From the NCBI GenBank assembly GCA_951813535.1, contig OX638345.1:1501029-1565028 (forward strand): 64,000 nt of DNA, given 5' to 3'. Made by a program: the position numbers and the translations under genes. The notes under the pieces were generated by a model, which saw only the letters and a list, made by a program, of their open reading frames with translations, did no database searches and was not told where the DNA came from. The stretch is from an uncultured Dehalococcoidia bacterium. GTDB lineage: Bacteria; Chloroflexota; Dehalococcoidia; Lucifugimonadales; UBA3495. How positions within the stretch are numbered: position 1 is the stretch's first letter; each line of letters starts with the position of its first letter. Below are positions 8,463 to 17,178 of the stretch, in pieces.

Positions 8463-10075
8463 CCGCATTCGATTGCCGGTCCGCCTGGCGTGCGGTGCGC
8501 GACGCGGCGATGGCGAGCCACGCGGAGCGGGCGACCGCCACCCGCGTGGTTGTGCAGTGGGGTCACTGTAGTCAGGCGGTAGGCGCCGGCGAAATCCATC
8601 GGCGGTTGGCCCAACTGTTCCAGGGCCGCGACGATGTGGTCGTCGTCGCGGCGGGCTGCGATGGAGCATGCTTCGCAGCGACGCAGGTGATTGTGGAGTT
8701 TCCTCACGGCGCGGCGCGTTTCTTCGACCGCGTTGGCGGGGACGACGATCTGTCGGAGATTGTAGCTGCGGCCGATGGCGGCGCGCCCCAGCGAGTGCGT
8801 CCCGAGGCCGAGTTGGAGGGGTTTTTCTCCTCCCAGCACATCGCGCTGATGGAAGGAATCGGCAGCGTCGACCCGACATCCCTTGACGAGTACGTGGCTG
8901 GGACCGGTTACCGTGGCTTGGCCGCCGCTCTGGCGATGAGCCCGGAAGCGGTCATCGGCCTGGTCCTGGACGCTGGGCTGCTGGGTCGCGGCGGGGCCTA
9001 TTTCCCGGCGGCCCGGAAGTGGCAGGCGGCACGGCGGGTCAACGCGACCCGACGGCACCTGGTGGTCAACGCCGAAGAGGGCGAGCCCGGCGTCTTCAAG
9101 GACCGACACCTGATGGAGGGCAATCCTCACCGCATCATCGAGGGCGCCGTTATCGCCGCTTACGCCGCCGGAGCCGAGAACGTGGTGATCTACATCAACG
9201 CGGAGGCTGATCTCTCCGCCGATCGCATGGCCGCGGCGCTCTCGGTTGCGGAGTCCGCTGGGCTGGTCGGCTCCGACGTATTGGGCAGCGGTTTTGACTG
9301 CGCAGTCACCGTCCGTCGAGGAGCCGGCGGCTACGTCTGTGGAGAGGAGACGACGCTGCTCAACACTGTTGAAGGCCGGCGACGTGAACCCCGCCTGCGT
9401 CCGCCGTTCCCTACCGACGCCGGCCTGTACGGCGAGCCTACGGTCATAAACAACGCGGAAACCCTGGCCAACCTGCCGGCGATCCTGAGGGGAGGCGCGC
9501 GCCGGTTCGCGTCGGTCGGTCTCGATGAGGCCCGGGGGACGCGGCTGGTGTCGCTGAGCGGCGCGGTGCGGCGGCCCGGTCTGGCTGAAGTGCCGATGGG
9601 TACCACGGTTCGCCAGGTTATCGACCTCGTCGGCGGAGGTGTGCCGGAGGGGCGCGCTCTCGGGTTCGCCGTGGTAGGCGGACCATCCAGTGGGCTGCTG
9701 CCGGCCAGCGAGTTGGATGTGCCTTTGCGGCCCGGCATGCTTCACACGAGTGGAGTCGTGATGGGAGCCGGTGGCATCGTCGTCTTCGACGACCGCACGT
9801 CACCGGTACAGGTGTCCGCCCGCCTGGCCCAGTACAATGCCGCCGAGTCTTGCGGCAAGTGCACGCCCTGCCGGGAGGGAACGCCCCGTATCGCCGAGGC
9901 TTTGGGTCGGATTGCCGTCAACGAACCCCGGGACTCGGACCTGAAGGACCTGCAAGACCTGGCCGAAATCGTCGGCGCGGCCTCCCTGTGCGGCCTGGGG
10001 CAGATGGCCGGGAACCCGGTGACCAGCCTCCTGCATTTTTACGGCGACACCCTGAGCGCGGCCGCCGGCGAGTAG
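8459..10075 (+). CDS. NuoF/FdsB-like NADH-binding FMN subunit
   Basis: Diaphorase subunit that takes electrons between NAD(H) and FMN and passes them to a [4Fe-4S] cluster. About 538 residues: an N-terminal thioredoxin-like domain of some 120 residues with only part of its cysteines (GHCSQ and GCDGAC), then the FMN/NADH domain (GRGGAYFPAARKW, EEGEPGVFKDR, GAGGYVCGEET) and the cluster motif SCGKCTPCREGT with the fourth Cys in SLCGLGQ. This layout matches FdsB of formate dehydrogenase better than plain NuoF. No catalytic molybdenum or hydrogenase subunit follows, so the partner must be encoded elsewhere. Confidence 0.85.
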   Translation: MTAFDCRSAWRAVRDAAMASHAERATATRVVVQWGHCSQAVGAGEIHRRLAQLFQGRDDVVVVAAGCDGACFAATQVIVEFPHGAARFFDRVGGDDDLSEIVAAADGGAPQRVRPEAELEGFFSSQHIALMEGIGSVDPTSLDEYVAGTGYRGLAAALAMSPEAVIGLVLDAGLLGRGGAYFPAARKWQAARRVNATRRHLVVNAEEGEPGVFKDRHLMEGNPHRIIEGAVIAAYAAGAENVVIYINAEADLSADRMAAALSVAESAGLVGSDVLGSGFDCAVTVRRGAGGYVCGEETTLLNTVEGRRREPRLRPPFPTDAGLYGEPTVINNAETLANLPAILRGGARRFASVGLDEARGTRLVSLSGAVRRPGLAEVPMGTTVRQVIDLVGGGVPEGRALGFAVVGGPSSGLLPASELDVPLRPGMLHTSGVVMGAGGIVVFDDRTSPVQVSARLAQYNAAESCGKCTPCREGTPRIAEALGRIAVNEPRDSDLKDLQDLAEIVGAASLCGLGQMAGNPVTSLLHFYGDTLSAAAGE

Positions 10076-10220
10076 CAGGGTAGACCTCGCCGGTCCTGGG
10101 TATTGGCGCTTGGGATCCCTCCCGCCCGGCGACCGCAGGCCTCAGGACCCGGTTTGCTTGAATCCGTGGTCCGTCTTTATCCTGTAGCAAGTCTACTCCG
10201 ATGAAGGGCCCGCGTTTGAC

Positions 10221-10907
10221 ATGGCCAGCGAAATATTGGTGATCGAGGACGATCCGGGCATCGCTCGGATTGTCAGGCTATACCTGGAGCGCGACGGCCA
10301 CGCCGTCACCACCGCCAGTGACGGCGTGGCCGGGCTCAATGCGGCCCGCGCCGACCCCCCCGACCTGATTGTCCTGGACCTCATGCTGCCCAGGCTGGAT
10401 GGCATGAGCGTCTGCCGGGCTCTCCGCGAAGAATCCGACGTGCCGATCATCATGGCGACTGCCCGCGTTCACGAGGATGATCGTCTGGCCGGCTTGGATC
10501 TCGGCGCCGACGACTACATTGTGAAGCCCTTCAGTCCTCGAGAGTTGGCGGCCCGCGTGCGCGCCGTTTTGCGGCGTACCTCGCGTAGGCCTCCGGCCGA
10601 GCCGGGCCTGGTCGAATTCGACGGTATCGCGATCGATTTCGAGACGCAGACGGTACTTCGCGGAAATGAAAAACCGTCGTTGACCCCCACCGAGTTTCGC
10701 CTGCTTTCCATGCTGGCGTCCCAGCCCGGCCGGCCTTTCTCCCGTGACCAGATCATTGACGGAGTCTTCGGCTATGACTTCGACGGGTATGACCGGACGG
10801 TGGACGTGCACATCGCGAATCTGAGGCGCAAGATCGAGCCCGACGTTCGCAAACCCCGCTACGTCCAGACCGTTCACGGCGTCGGCTACCGGTTCGGCGA
10901 TGCCTAG
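10221..10907 (+). CDS. OmpR/PhoB-type response regulator
   Basis: DNA-binding response regulator of 228 residues. The receiver domain (1-120) has the acidic pair EDD at 9-11, the phospho-acceptor Asp53 in VLDLMLP, Thr80 and Lys102 in VKPF. The C-terminal half is a winged helix of the OmpR class (LTPTEFRLLSMLA, and VDVHIANLRRKIEP followed by TVHGVGYRF). The last 8 bases overlap the histidine kinase gene, so they are a cognate pair. A TTGCTT/TATCCT pair 18 bases apart in the upstream gap may be the promoter, but it is weak. Confidence 0.93.
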   Translation: MASEILVIEDDPGIARIVRLYLERDGHAVTTASDGVAGLNAARADPPDLIVLDLMLPRLDGMSVCRALREESDVPIIMATARVHEDDRLAGLDLGADDYIVKPFSPRELAARVRAVLRRTSRRPPAEPGLVEFDGIAIDFETQTVLRGNEKPSLTPTEFRLLSMLASQPGRPFSRDQIIDGVFGYDFDGYDRTVDVHIANLRRKIEPDVRKPRYVQTVHGVGYRFGDA

Positions 10908-12348
10908 GTGGCGCTTCGGTCTCCGGTGGCGTCTGGCGCTGGGTTTCGCTGTCATCCTGGCGCTGGCCCTGGGGTCGGTGGCGCTGTTCACCGGGAGAGT
11001 CGCCGAGCGCGCAGTAACCAGCGTCCAGGCGGAGCAGGACCGGGTCCGCGCAAACCGAATCGTGGTCGCGCTGGCGGAATTCCACGAAACAAATGGCGGT
11101 TGGGAAGGTGCACAAAATTTCGTTCGTCGGACCAGTTTCCAGGCCGAACGAGACATCATTGTGCTGGACGCCGACGGCCAAGTGGTCGCCGACAGTACCC
11201 TCCGCAACGACCGTCGTGGGGGCCGTGATGGTCCTGGCCGGTCATTTTTCGACCGTCTGGACCATCGAGACCACCCCGTACCTCCCGAGTACTTTGTCCC
11301 GATATTTGCCGGCGGATCCCAAATCGGTTCGGTGGCGGTGGCCGCCCGGGGTCGCGGAGGCTTTGTCCACCCACTGCACTTGCATTCCGACGGAGACCCG
11401 CTCCCGGGCGCCGAGCCGCCGTTGACCCGGTTCGCCGAAGCCGTGACCAGGACGCTGATGATCGCCGGTCTATTGGCCGGCGGGGCGGGCATTCTGCTCG
11501 TGGTTCTCATGTCGCGAAGGATGTTGGCGTCGATCGGCAGCCTGACCGCCGCCGCCCGAGGACTCGGTGGCGGGGATCTGGCCAGCCGGGCCTCCGTCAA
11601 AGGCAACGATGAAATAGCGGAGTTGGGCCGGACGTTCAACTCCATGGCCGACGCCCTGGAAGATTCGGAGCGGCAGCGGCGCACGATGGTATCTGATGTG
11701 GCCCACGAACTGCGGACACCGCTGTCCAACATCCAGGGTCACATTGAGGCCTTGCAAGACGGTCTCCTGGAACCCGACGCGGCGACGTTGGACACCGTGC
11801 ACCGTCAGGCCCTCCACCTGAACCGCCTGGTGGATGACCTGAGGCTGCTGGCTGAAACTGAGGCGCGAGAGCTGCGTTTGGAAAGGGCATCGACCTCCGT
11901 GGCAGAGATCGTCGAGCGGGTCACGGCTTCCTTCAAACCCAGGGCTGAGGCCGAGTCGGTGGGACTGGATGCGGCAATCGAAGAAACCCTGCCGACCCTG
12001 AACCTTGACCGCGTCCGAATCGAGCAGGTGTTGGCAAATTTGATTGACAACGCCCTTCGACACACCCCAGCCGGAGGCAGAGTCGTTGTAACCGCCAGTC
12101 AGGCGGTGGATTCGGTCAGGGTAGACGTAGCGGACACCGGGCCGGGGATACCGTCCGAAGCGCTGCCCCACGTGTTTGACCGTTTGTATCGGGTGGATCC
12201 TTCCCGCGAAAGGGGCACCGGAGGTTCGGGTCTCGGCCTGACCATCTCGCGGCAGCTTGTGGAGGCCCACGGCGGCCGGATTTGGGCAGAGAGCGAAGAG
12301 GGATCAGGAAGCCGGTTCGGGTTCGATCTACCGGCACCCGAACATTAA
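10900..12348 (+). CDS. sensor histidine kinase (HAMP, HisKA, HATPase)
   Basis: Membrane sensor kinase of 482 residues. TM1 is at about 12-32, an extracytoplasmic domain at 33-184 with a run rich in Arg, Asp, Gly and His around 100-165, TM2 at 185-204, HAMP at 205-258, HisKA with the phospho-acceptor His269 in SDVAHELRTPLSN, and HATPase_c with NLIDNALRH, DTGPGIP and GGSGLGL. It overlaps the response regulator gene and precedes an exported His-rich protein. The His/Asp-rich sensor part would suit a metal signal, but that is inference. Confidence 0.93.
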   Translation: MPRWRFGLRWRLALGFAVILALALGSVALFTGRVAERAVTSVQAEQDRVRANRIVVALAEFHETNGGWEGAQNFVRRTSFQAERDIIVLDADGQVVADSTLRNDRRGGRDGPGRSFFDRLDHRDHPVPPEYFVPIFAGGSQIGSVAVAARGRGGFVHPLHLHSDGDPLPGAEPPLTRFAEAVTRTLMIAGLLAGGAGILLVVLMSRRMLASIGSLTAAARGLGGGDLASRASVKGNDEIAELGRTFNSMADALEDSERQRRTMVSDVAHELRTPLSNIQGHIEALQDGLLEPDAATLDTVHRQALHLNRLVDDLRLLAETEARELRLERASTSVAEIVERVTASFKPRAEAESVGLDAAIEETLPTLNLDRVRIEQVLANLIDNALRHTPAGGRVVVTASQAVDSVRVDVADTGPGIPSEALPHVFDRLYRVDPSRERGTGGSGLGLTISRQLVEAHGGRIWAESEEGSGSRFGFDLPAPEH

Positions 12349-12440
12349 CAATTTCTAAATATCGTCCGAATATTCTCCTGACGACAAGCCGCCAGCCCAC
12401 GGGCGCAAACGACACAACAACGGCGGCAACGGAGGTCAGA

Positions 12441-13028
12441 ATGATCAACAGGATCACAAGGGTAAGGAAGCGATGGTTCGTGCTAGCCGCGTCGGTCGCG
12501 TTGCTGGCGGTTGGCCTTACGTTCGGCAGCGTGTTCGCCTCGGGGAGTGGTCCGACCGATCTCCTCAAGCGCGGGGGTTACTCGGATGTGCGCGGCGGCG
12601 GTCACTTCGGGAACAACGACACGGTGCTCAACCGGGTGGCTGAACTCCTCGGGAAAACGCGTGCCGAACTTGACAGCGCTCTGTCCACCGCCCTCGACGA
12701 GCAGGCCAACACCAAATTCGAGGAACGCATGACGGCATTGGTGACCGACGAAACCCTGACGCAAGATCAGGCGGATGCGGCCAACACCTGGTTTGACGAA
12801 CGGCCCAGCAACTCCGGACCGTTGGCGCTCCGGTTGGCGCGCACCTCGGACTCTGACCGCGTCGACACCGCGCTGGAAAAGTTGGTGGATGCGGAGCGCA
12901 TCACCCAGGACGAGGCCGACTCGCTCAGTGATTGGCACGACGACCGCCCTGACTCCCTGCCCACCGTTTCGCACGAACATTCGGGTCGTCGCCACGGGCA
13001 TCATGGCGACGGTGACAGCGACAGCTGA
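12441..13028 (+). CDS. small exported protein with two LTQDQAD-type repeats and His-rich tail
   Basis: Secreted or cell-surface protein of 195 residues, family uncertain. The signal peptide spans about 1-33 (RVRKRWFVLAAS, then a hydrophobic core ending SVFA). Two similar helical units end in LTQDQADAANTWFDERP (106-122) and ITQDEADSLSDWHDDRP (154-170), reminiscent of DUF2680/YckD proteins. The tail HSGRRHGHHGDGDSDS could bind metal. The ATG at 12441 follows GGAGG at 6 bases. It lies behind the two-component genes and ahead of a strong terminator, so it is probably their target or sensing partner. Confidence 0.65.
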   Translation: MINRITRVRKRWFVLAASVALLAVGLTFGSVFASGSGPTDLLKRGGYSDVRGGGHFGNNDTVLNRVAELLGKTRAELDSALSTALDEQANTKFEERMTALVTDETLTQDQADAANTWFDERPSNSGPLALRLARTSDSDRVDTALEKLVDAERITQDEADSLSDWHDDRPDSLPTVSHEHSGRRHGHHGDGDSDS

Positions 13029-13068
13029 TTTCCAGCGGCATGCAGCGGTCGGTCAACTGAATGACCCC

Positions 13069-13099
13069 AGGACCGGTCCGGCGCGGATCGGTCCTTTTT
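13069..13099 (+). terminator. rho-independent terminator after the two-component operon
   Basis: AGGACCGGTCCG (13069-13080), loop GCG, CGGATCGGTCCT (13084-13095), then TTTTT. The 12-bp stem has one G-U pair. It closes the regulator, kinase and exported-protein transcript before the next gene. Confidence 0.85.
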
Positions 13100-13192
13100 G
13101 ATGGGGTCGTCCCCGGGATTTCGGATACCCCCTTTGTGGTAAATTACTGCCATCACCCACACAAACCATGTCGCCCGGGAGGTCGCCGCTCT

Positions 13193-15538
13193 ATGCTTGA
13201 CTACAAACCCAATATCGTCCTCGCTGATCCCGAGGAAAATTACCGCGTCGTCGGCACGCGCCCCGTGCGTCACGACGGCCCGGACAAGGTCATGGGCCGC
13301 GCCCGCTACGCCGCCGACATCCACCTGCCCGGCATGCTGCACGGCAAGATCCTGCGCAGTCCCCACGCCCACGCCCGCATCCGTGGCATCGACGCCAGCA
13401 AGGCGTTGGCTCTCCCTGGCGTTCACGCCGTGGTGACCTCCGCAGACTTTCCCGATGTGTCCGCTGAGATCAAGGACCAGGAGGAAGGGGCTGCGGTGAA
13501 CTACGGTTTCTATAGCCGCAACGTGATGGCCCGCGAGAAGGCTTTGTACCGGGGCCACGCCGTGGCCGCGATCGCCGCTGACTCGCCCCACCTGGCTGAG
13601 GAGGCCATGGCGCTGATCGAAGTGGACTGGGAAATCCTGCCCCCCGTCCTCACAGCCGACGAGGCCATGGCGGACGGCGCCCCCGCGGTCCACGAGCGCC
13701 TGATGACCCTGTCCAACCCGGCGCAGCGCTCGGGCGGCTGGGCCGAGGAAGGGGCTGGCGGGTCCAACGTGTCCAACCACTTCCAGTTCACCTCCGGAGA
13801 CTTGGAGGCCGGTTTCGCCGAAGCCGATGTCATCGTGGAGCGCGAGTACCACACTCGCCAGGTCCACCAGGGCTACATCGAGCCTCATTCCGCCACCGCC
13901 CGCTGGAACACCGATGACACGGTCACAATCTGGGCCAGCAGCCAGGGGCATTTTGCCCTGCGCGACCACACCAGCCGCATCATCGGCGTGTCCGTGGGGC
14001 AGGTCAATGTCGTCCCCATGGAGATCGGTGGCGGGTTCGGAGGAAAGGGCCAGGGCGGCTGTTACCTGGAACCCGTCGTCGCCGCCCTGGCTCGCAAGAC
14101 CGGTCGGCCGGTCAAGATCGCCATGACCCGAACCGAGGTCTTCACGAGCACCGGCCCAACCTCCAGCAGTCATATCAAGGTGAAGGTCGGCGGTACCCGC
14201 GACGGTCGATTCACCGCGGCGCAGGCCAGCCTCGTCTATGAGGCCGGCGCCTTCCCCGGTTCGCCGGTGCCCAGCGGTTGCCGCACGATGTTCGCCCCCT
14301 ACGACATCGCCAACGGGTTCGTCGAGGGCTACGACGTGGTAACCAACGTGCCCAAGGCCGCCGCGTACCGCGCCCCCGGTTCGCCGGCCGCGTCCTTTGC
14401 CGCCGAGCAGGCCATCGACGAGCTGTGCGAGAACCTGGGGGTGGACCCGGTGGAGTTCCGCCTCAACAACGCCTCCAGGGAGGGCAGCCGGCAGATCGGC
14501 GGCCCCGCCTTCCGGCGCATCGGCATGGTGGAAATCCTGCAGGCCACCCAGGAGCATCCGCACCTGGCGTCGCCGGTACCCGAACCGTCGGCTCCCGGCC
14601 TCGTCACGGGTCGCGGCATCGCCGCCGGCGCGTGGTTCAACGGCACCGGCCCGGCCACCGCTGTGGCCAGCGTCATGCCCGACGGCACGGTCAGCCTGAT
14701 CGAAGGTTCACCCGACATCGGCGGCTCACGCGCCGTCATGGCCATGCACGTGGCTGAAGTTCTTGGCCTGCCGGCCGAACGCATCAAGCCGTCCATCGTG
14801 GACACCGACAGCATCGGCTACAGCAGCGGCGCCGGCGGCAGCGGGGTCACCTTCAAGATGGGTACCGCCGTCTACCAGGCCGGCGAGGAAGTGCGTCGCC
14901 AGATGATCGAGCGCGCCGCCCGCATCTGGGATGTCCCGGTCGACGACGTCGATTACCAGGAGGACGGCACGCTGGCCCACAAGTCCGATGATGCCCTCCG
15001 CATGACCTTCGACCAGTTGGCCCGGCGGCTCAATGGCACCGGCGGACCCATCGTCGGACACGGCGCGGCCAATCCCGCCGGCGTCGGCAACGCCTTCGCC
15101 ATCAACGTGGCCGACGTCGAGGTCGACCCCGACACGGGCAAGGTTGAAGTGCTGCGCTTCACCGCCATCCAGGACTGCGGCAAGGCAATTCATCCCAGCT
15201 ACGTGGAGGGTCAGATTCAGGGCGGAGCCGTCCAGGGCATCGGCTGGGCGCTGAACGAAGAGTACTTCTTCGACGACGACGGTCAGATGATGAACTCATC
15301 CTTCCTGGACTACCGGATGCCCACCGCGCTGGACCTTCCCATGATCGATACGGTCATCGTCGAAGTGCCGAACCCGGGTCATCCCCTGGGTGTGCGCGGC
15401 GTCGGCGAGGTGTCGCTGGTCCCGCCCATGGCCGCCATCGGCAACGCCATCGCCAGGGCCACCGGCGCCAGGCTGGAGAGCCTGCCCATGAACCCGGGCG
15501 CGGTCCTCGAAGCCCTGTGGGAGCAGAACGGCTCGTAG
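13193..15538 (+). CDS. xanthine dehydrogenase-family molybdopterin-binding subunit
   Basis: Large subunit of a molybdenum hydroxylase, about 781 residues. N-terminal hammerhead domain (RYAADIHLPGMLHGKI), then the cofactor domain with EIGGGFGGKGQGG and YRAPGSP. The C-terminal GVGEVSLVPP carries the Glu that acts as base in xanthine-oxidase enzymes. The Cys-containing active loop of true CO dehydrogenase (VAYRCSFR) is absent, so it is a hydroxylase or aldehyde oxidase type. The FAD and [2Fe-2S] subunits usually encoded beside it are missing. The ATG at 13193 has GGGAGG 10 bases upstream; an earlier in-frame ATG would run through the terminator. Confidence 0.88.
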   Translation: MLDYKPNIVLADPEENYRVVGTRPVRHDGPDKVMGRARYAADIHLPGMLHGKILRSPHAHARIRGIDASKALALPGVHAVVTSADFPDVSAEIKDQEEGAAVNYGFYSRNVMAREKALYRGHAVAAIAADSPHLAEEAMALIEVDWEILPPVLTADEAMADGAPAVHERLMTLSNPAQRSGGWAEEGAGGSNVSNHFQFTSGDLEAGFAEADVIVEREYHTRQVHQGYIEPHSATARWNTDDTVTIWASSQGHFALRDHTSRIIGVSVGQVNVVPMEIGGGFGGKGQGGCYLEPVVAALARKTGRPVKIAMTRTEVFTSTGPTSSSHIKVKVGGTRDGRFTAAQASLVYEAGAFPGSPVPSGCRTMFAPYDIANGFVEGYDVVTNVPKAAAYRAPGSPAASFAAEQAIDELCENLGVDPVEFRLNNASREGSRQIGGPAFRRIGMVEILQATQEHPHLASPVPEPSAPGLVTGRGIAAGAWFNGTGPATAVASVMPDGTVSLIEGSPDIGGSRAVMAMHVAEVLGLPAERIKPSIVDTDSIGYSSGAGGSGVTFKMGTAVYQAGEEVRRQMIERAARIWDVPVDDVDYQEDGTLAHKSDDALRMTFDQLARRLNGTGGPIVGHGAANPAGVGNAFAINVADVEVDPDTGKVEVLRFTAIQDCGKAIHPSYVEGQIQGGAVQGIGWALNEEYFFDDDGQMMNSSFLDYRMPTALDLPMIDTVIVEVPNPGHPLGVRGVGEVSLVPPMAAIGNAIARATGARLESLPMNPGAVLEALWEQNGS

Positions 15539-15564
15539 TCTTGCCGACGATCCACGGAAACCGC

Positions 15565-15598
15565 GTAGGGGCGAATGATTATTCGCCCCTACTTTTTT
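15565..15598 (+). repeat. 28-bp palindromic repeat, copy 1, with T-run
   Basis: GTAGGGGCGAAT, GATT, ATTCGCCCCTAC: perfect 12-bp arms (15565-15592) followed by TTTTTT. It lies between the convergent molybdenum hydroxylase and DUF6941-like genes, so this copy can act as a terminator. One of six dispersed copies. Confidence 0.85.
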
Positions 15599-15620
15599 GC
15601 GATAGCGGTGCAGACGGTGG

Positions 15621-16022
15621 CTACGGCTTGAGCCGCACCAGGAAGCTGGCCTCCCCCAGCGGCATGCCGTCGAATGCGATGGCGGCCACGTGGCGGCCGA
15701 GGCGGGTCACCGGTATCCGGAATGGCTTGATCCAGCGCTGGAAGAAAATGCCTTCGTCCCAGGTCACTTCCTGGGGCGGCGGACTGGACAGGCTCGCGCC
15801 CGGCGCCCGGATGGTGACCTCCAGGGTATGTGCGCCCGCGTTGGCTCCGGCGATGCAGAACGCCAGTTGGGCGTCCACTTCGGCCAACACTCTCGGCCCG
15901 TCCCCGCTCGGAGGCTCTTCGGGCATTGGGATGTCCACCAGATCAATGACGCCCTTGAAACTCAGGTCGTCCCCGTCCCCCTCCTCGGTTTCCCGGCAGA
16001 ACAGGGCATATTTCAGGTACAC
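15621..16022 (-). CDS. DUF6941-like hypothetical protein
   Basis: Small cytosolic protein that resembles DUF6941: an N-terminal YLKYALFCRE strand, a central FKGVIDLVDIP segment, and a beta-rich C-terminus with AGAHTLEVTIRAPG. Function of that family is unknown. Relatives begin a few residues before the YALFC strand, which favours the GTG at 16022 (about 133 residues); an in-frame ATG at 16100 would add 26 residues of no recognisable domain. It converges on the molybdenum hydroxylase gene with a palindromic repeat between them. Confidence 0.5.
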   Translation of the reverse strand: MYLKYALFCRETEEGDGDDLSFKGVIDLVDIPMPEEPPSGDGPRVLAEVDAQLAFCIAGANAGAHTLEVTIRAPGASLSSPPPQEVTWDEGIFFQRWIKPFRIPVTRLGRHVAAIAFDGMPLGEASFLVRLKP

Positions 16023-16149
16023 TCCGCCTCGTTCGGTAGTCAATAGCGGCTCCGTTCGGGCCCTCTCGGGGCTGGTAATATGTGCGCACGATTTTAGCAC
16101 CGGGCACAGACCACGGCAAAAACGCCTTCAAAAAATCAGGAGGTGCAAA

Positions 16150-16779
16150 ATGACACTTTCAGCAGAGAAATTCAGCCAGGGGATGACCACCGAGCAGTAC
16201 ATCGACATCATCAAGGTGAACAAGGACCCGTTCTGCCAGATCCACGCGGGCGTCGCGATACCCGAGAACGTGCTCGACTACTTCAACGGGCTGGAACAGC
16301 CGGTGAACTTGGCCGTGTTCACCTCGGACTGGTGCGGCGACGCCATGTCCACCACGCCGGCCATCCTGCGTCTCGCCGACGCCAGCGACAATATTCGGCT
16401 CAGCGTGTTCAACCGGGACGACGAGCTGGAATTGACCAACAGCTTCCTGCCCGAGCACCGGGCTGGCACTGTGCCGGTGTTCGTGGTCTTCGACGGCGAA
16501 ATGGGCGAGATCGCGCGCTTCATCGAAACGGCCCGGTCGCTGGTGCCAACAATCGACGCGATGGACGAGATGGTCGCCCAGGCCGCCGCCTCCGTGTCCG
16601 ATGAAGGTGAGCGCCGCCAGCAGACCCGGGGACGCCGCACTGCCCATCGGGTCAGCAAGGCCGCGGAGTGGGGCTCGGTGATCCTCAGCGAATTTCAGCA
16701 GGTGGTGGCCGACGGCATGGCCCTGCCGGATACCGAACGACCCGCCGAGGGCGGCACCCAGTGGCCGCCGCAGGAGTAG
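16150..16779 (+). CDS. thioredoxin-fold protein with single-cysteine WCGD site
   Basis: Cytosolic thioredoxin-like protein of 209 residues, close to the Thioredoxin_9 group. The active-site region reads FTSDWCGDAM: the first Cys is present but the second of the CxxC pair is Ala, so it cannot form the usual disulfide. The cis-Pro region is TVPVFVVFDG. A charged C-terminal extension (about 160-209) follows the domain. The ATG at 16150 has CAGGAGG 7 bases upstream. A small acidic protein gene starts 8 bases after its stop, so they form a two-gene unit. A monothiol or non-redox role is likely. Confidence 0.75.
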   Translation: MTLSAEKFSQGMTTEQYIDIIKVNKDPFCQIHAGVAIPENVLDYFNGLEQPVNLAVFTSDWCGDAMSTTPAILRLADASDNIRLSVFNRDDELELTNSFLPEHRAGTVPVFVVFDGEMGEIARFIETARSLVPTIDAMDEMVAQAAASVSDEGERRQQTRGRRTAHRVSKAAEWGSVILSEFQQVVADGMALPDTERPAEGGTQWPPQE

Positions 16780-16787
16780 CTGAGCCC

Positions 16788-17105
16788 ATGCCCGACGAAA
16801 GCGACAGCGTTGCCATCATCACCATGGAGGACATGGCGGTGGTCTTCTCCGTGACCGACGACTTTGGCATCCACCGGGAATCGGTCAGCGTGGAGTTGGC
16901 TCGTGAGGACCCCGGCGAGATCAGCGTGACTGAACGCGGCTCGGTCGAAATAACCCTGCCCGTCAGTCAAGAACCGGCCGACTTCGCGTCCACCATCCGT
17001 GGCGAGTTGGAGATGCGCGGTTATTCACATAATCCCGGCCAGGTGGTCACCAACGATGGTGAGGATGGGAACGACGAAGAAGGCGAAGACGACTGGCTCG
17101 GGTGA
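16788..17105 (+). CDS. small acidic hypothetical protein
   Basis: Protein of 105 residues that I do not recognise. It is rich in Asp and Glu, with a predicted beta-strand core (VVFSVTDDFGIHRESVSVEL) and a very acidic tail (NDGEDGNDEEGEDDWLG). No signal peptide or membrane segment. The ATG at 16788 lies 11 bases after CAGGAG within the end of the thioredoxin-fold gene, pointing to coupled translation and perhaps a physical partnership with it. Confidence 0.55.
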   Translation: MPDESDSVAIITMEDMAVVFSVTDDFGIHRESVSVELAREDPGEISVTERGSVEITLPVSQEPADFASTIRGELEMRGYSHNPGQVVTNDGEDGNDEEGEDDWLG

Positions 17106-17122
17106 TCGTTTGCGTCAACGAA

Positions 17123-17150
17123 GCAGGGGCGAATTTTTATCCGCCCCTGC
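17123..17150. repeat. 28-bp palindromic repeat, copy 2
   Basis: GCAGGGGCGAAT, TTTT, ATCCGCCCCTGC: the same architecture as the other copies (12-4-12) with one mismatch in the stem. It lies between the convergent ends of the acidic-protein gene and the galactose-binding-like gene. Confidence 0.8.
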
Positions 17151-17178
17151 GAGTCTCACGGTCTGAGTGAGGTGAACC

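Noticed and set aside
8204-9745. Long open frame antisense to the FdsB-like gene
   Set aside because: Arg/Pro/Gly-rich translation with no domain; the sense strand encodes intact cluster motifs.
13001-14563. Long open frame antisense to the molybdenum hydroxylase gene
   Set aside because: No domain and low-complexity Gly/Val/His-rich text; it is the complement of a clear gene.
13193-15538. Aerobic CO dehydrogenase large subunit (CoxL)
   Set aside because: The CoxL active-site loop with Cys (VAYRCSFR) is absent, and coxM and coxS are not present.
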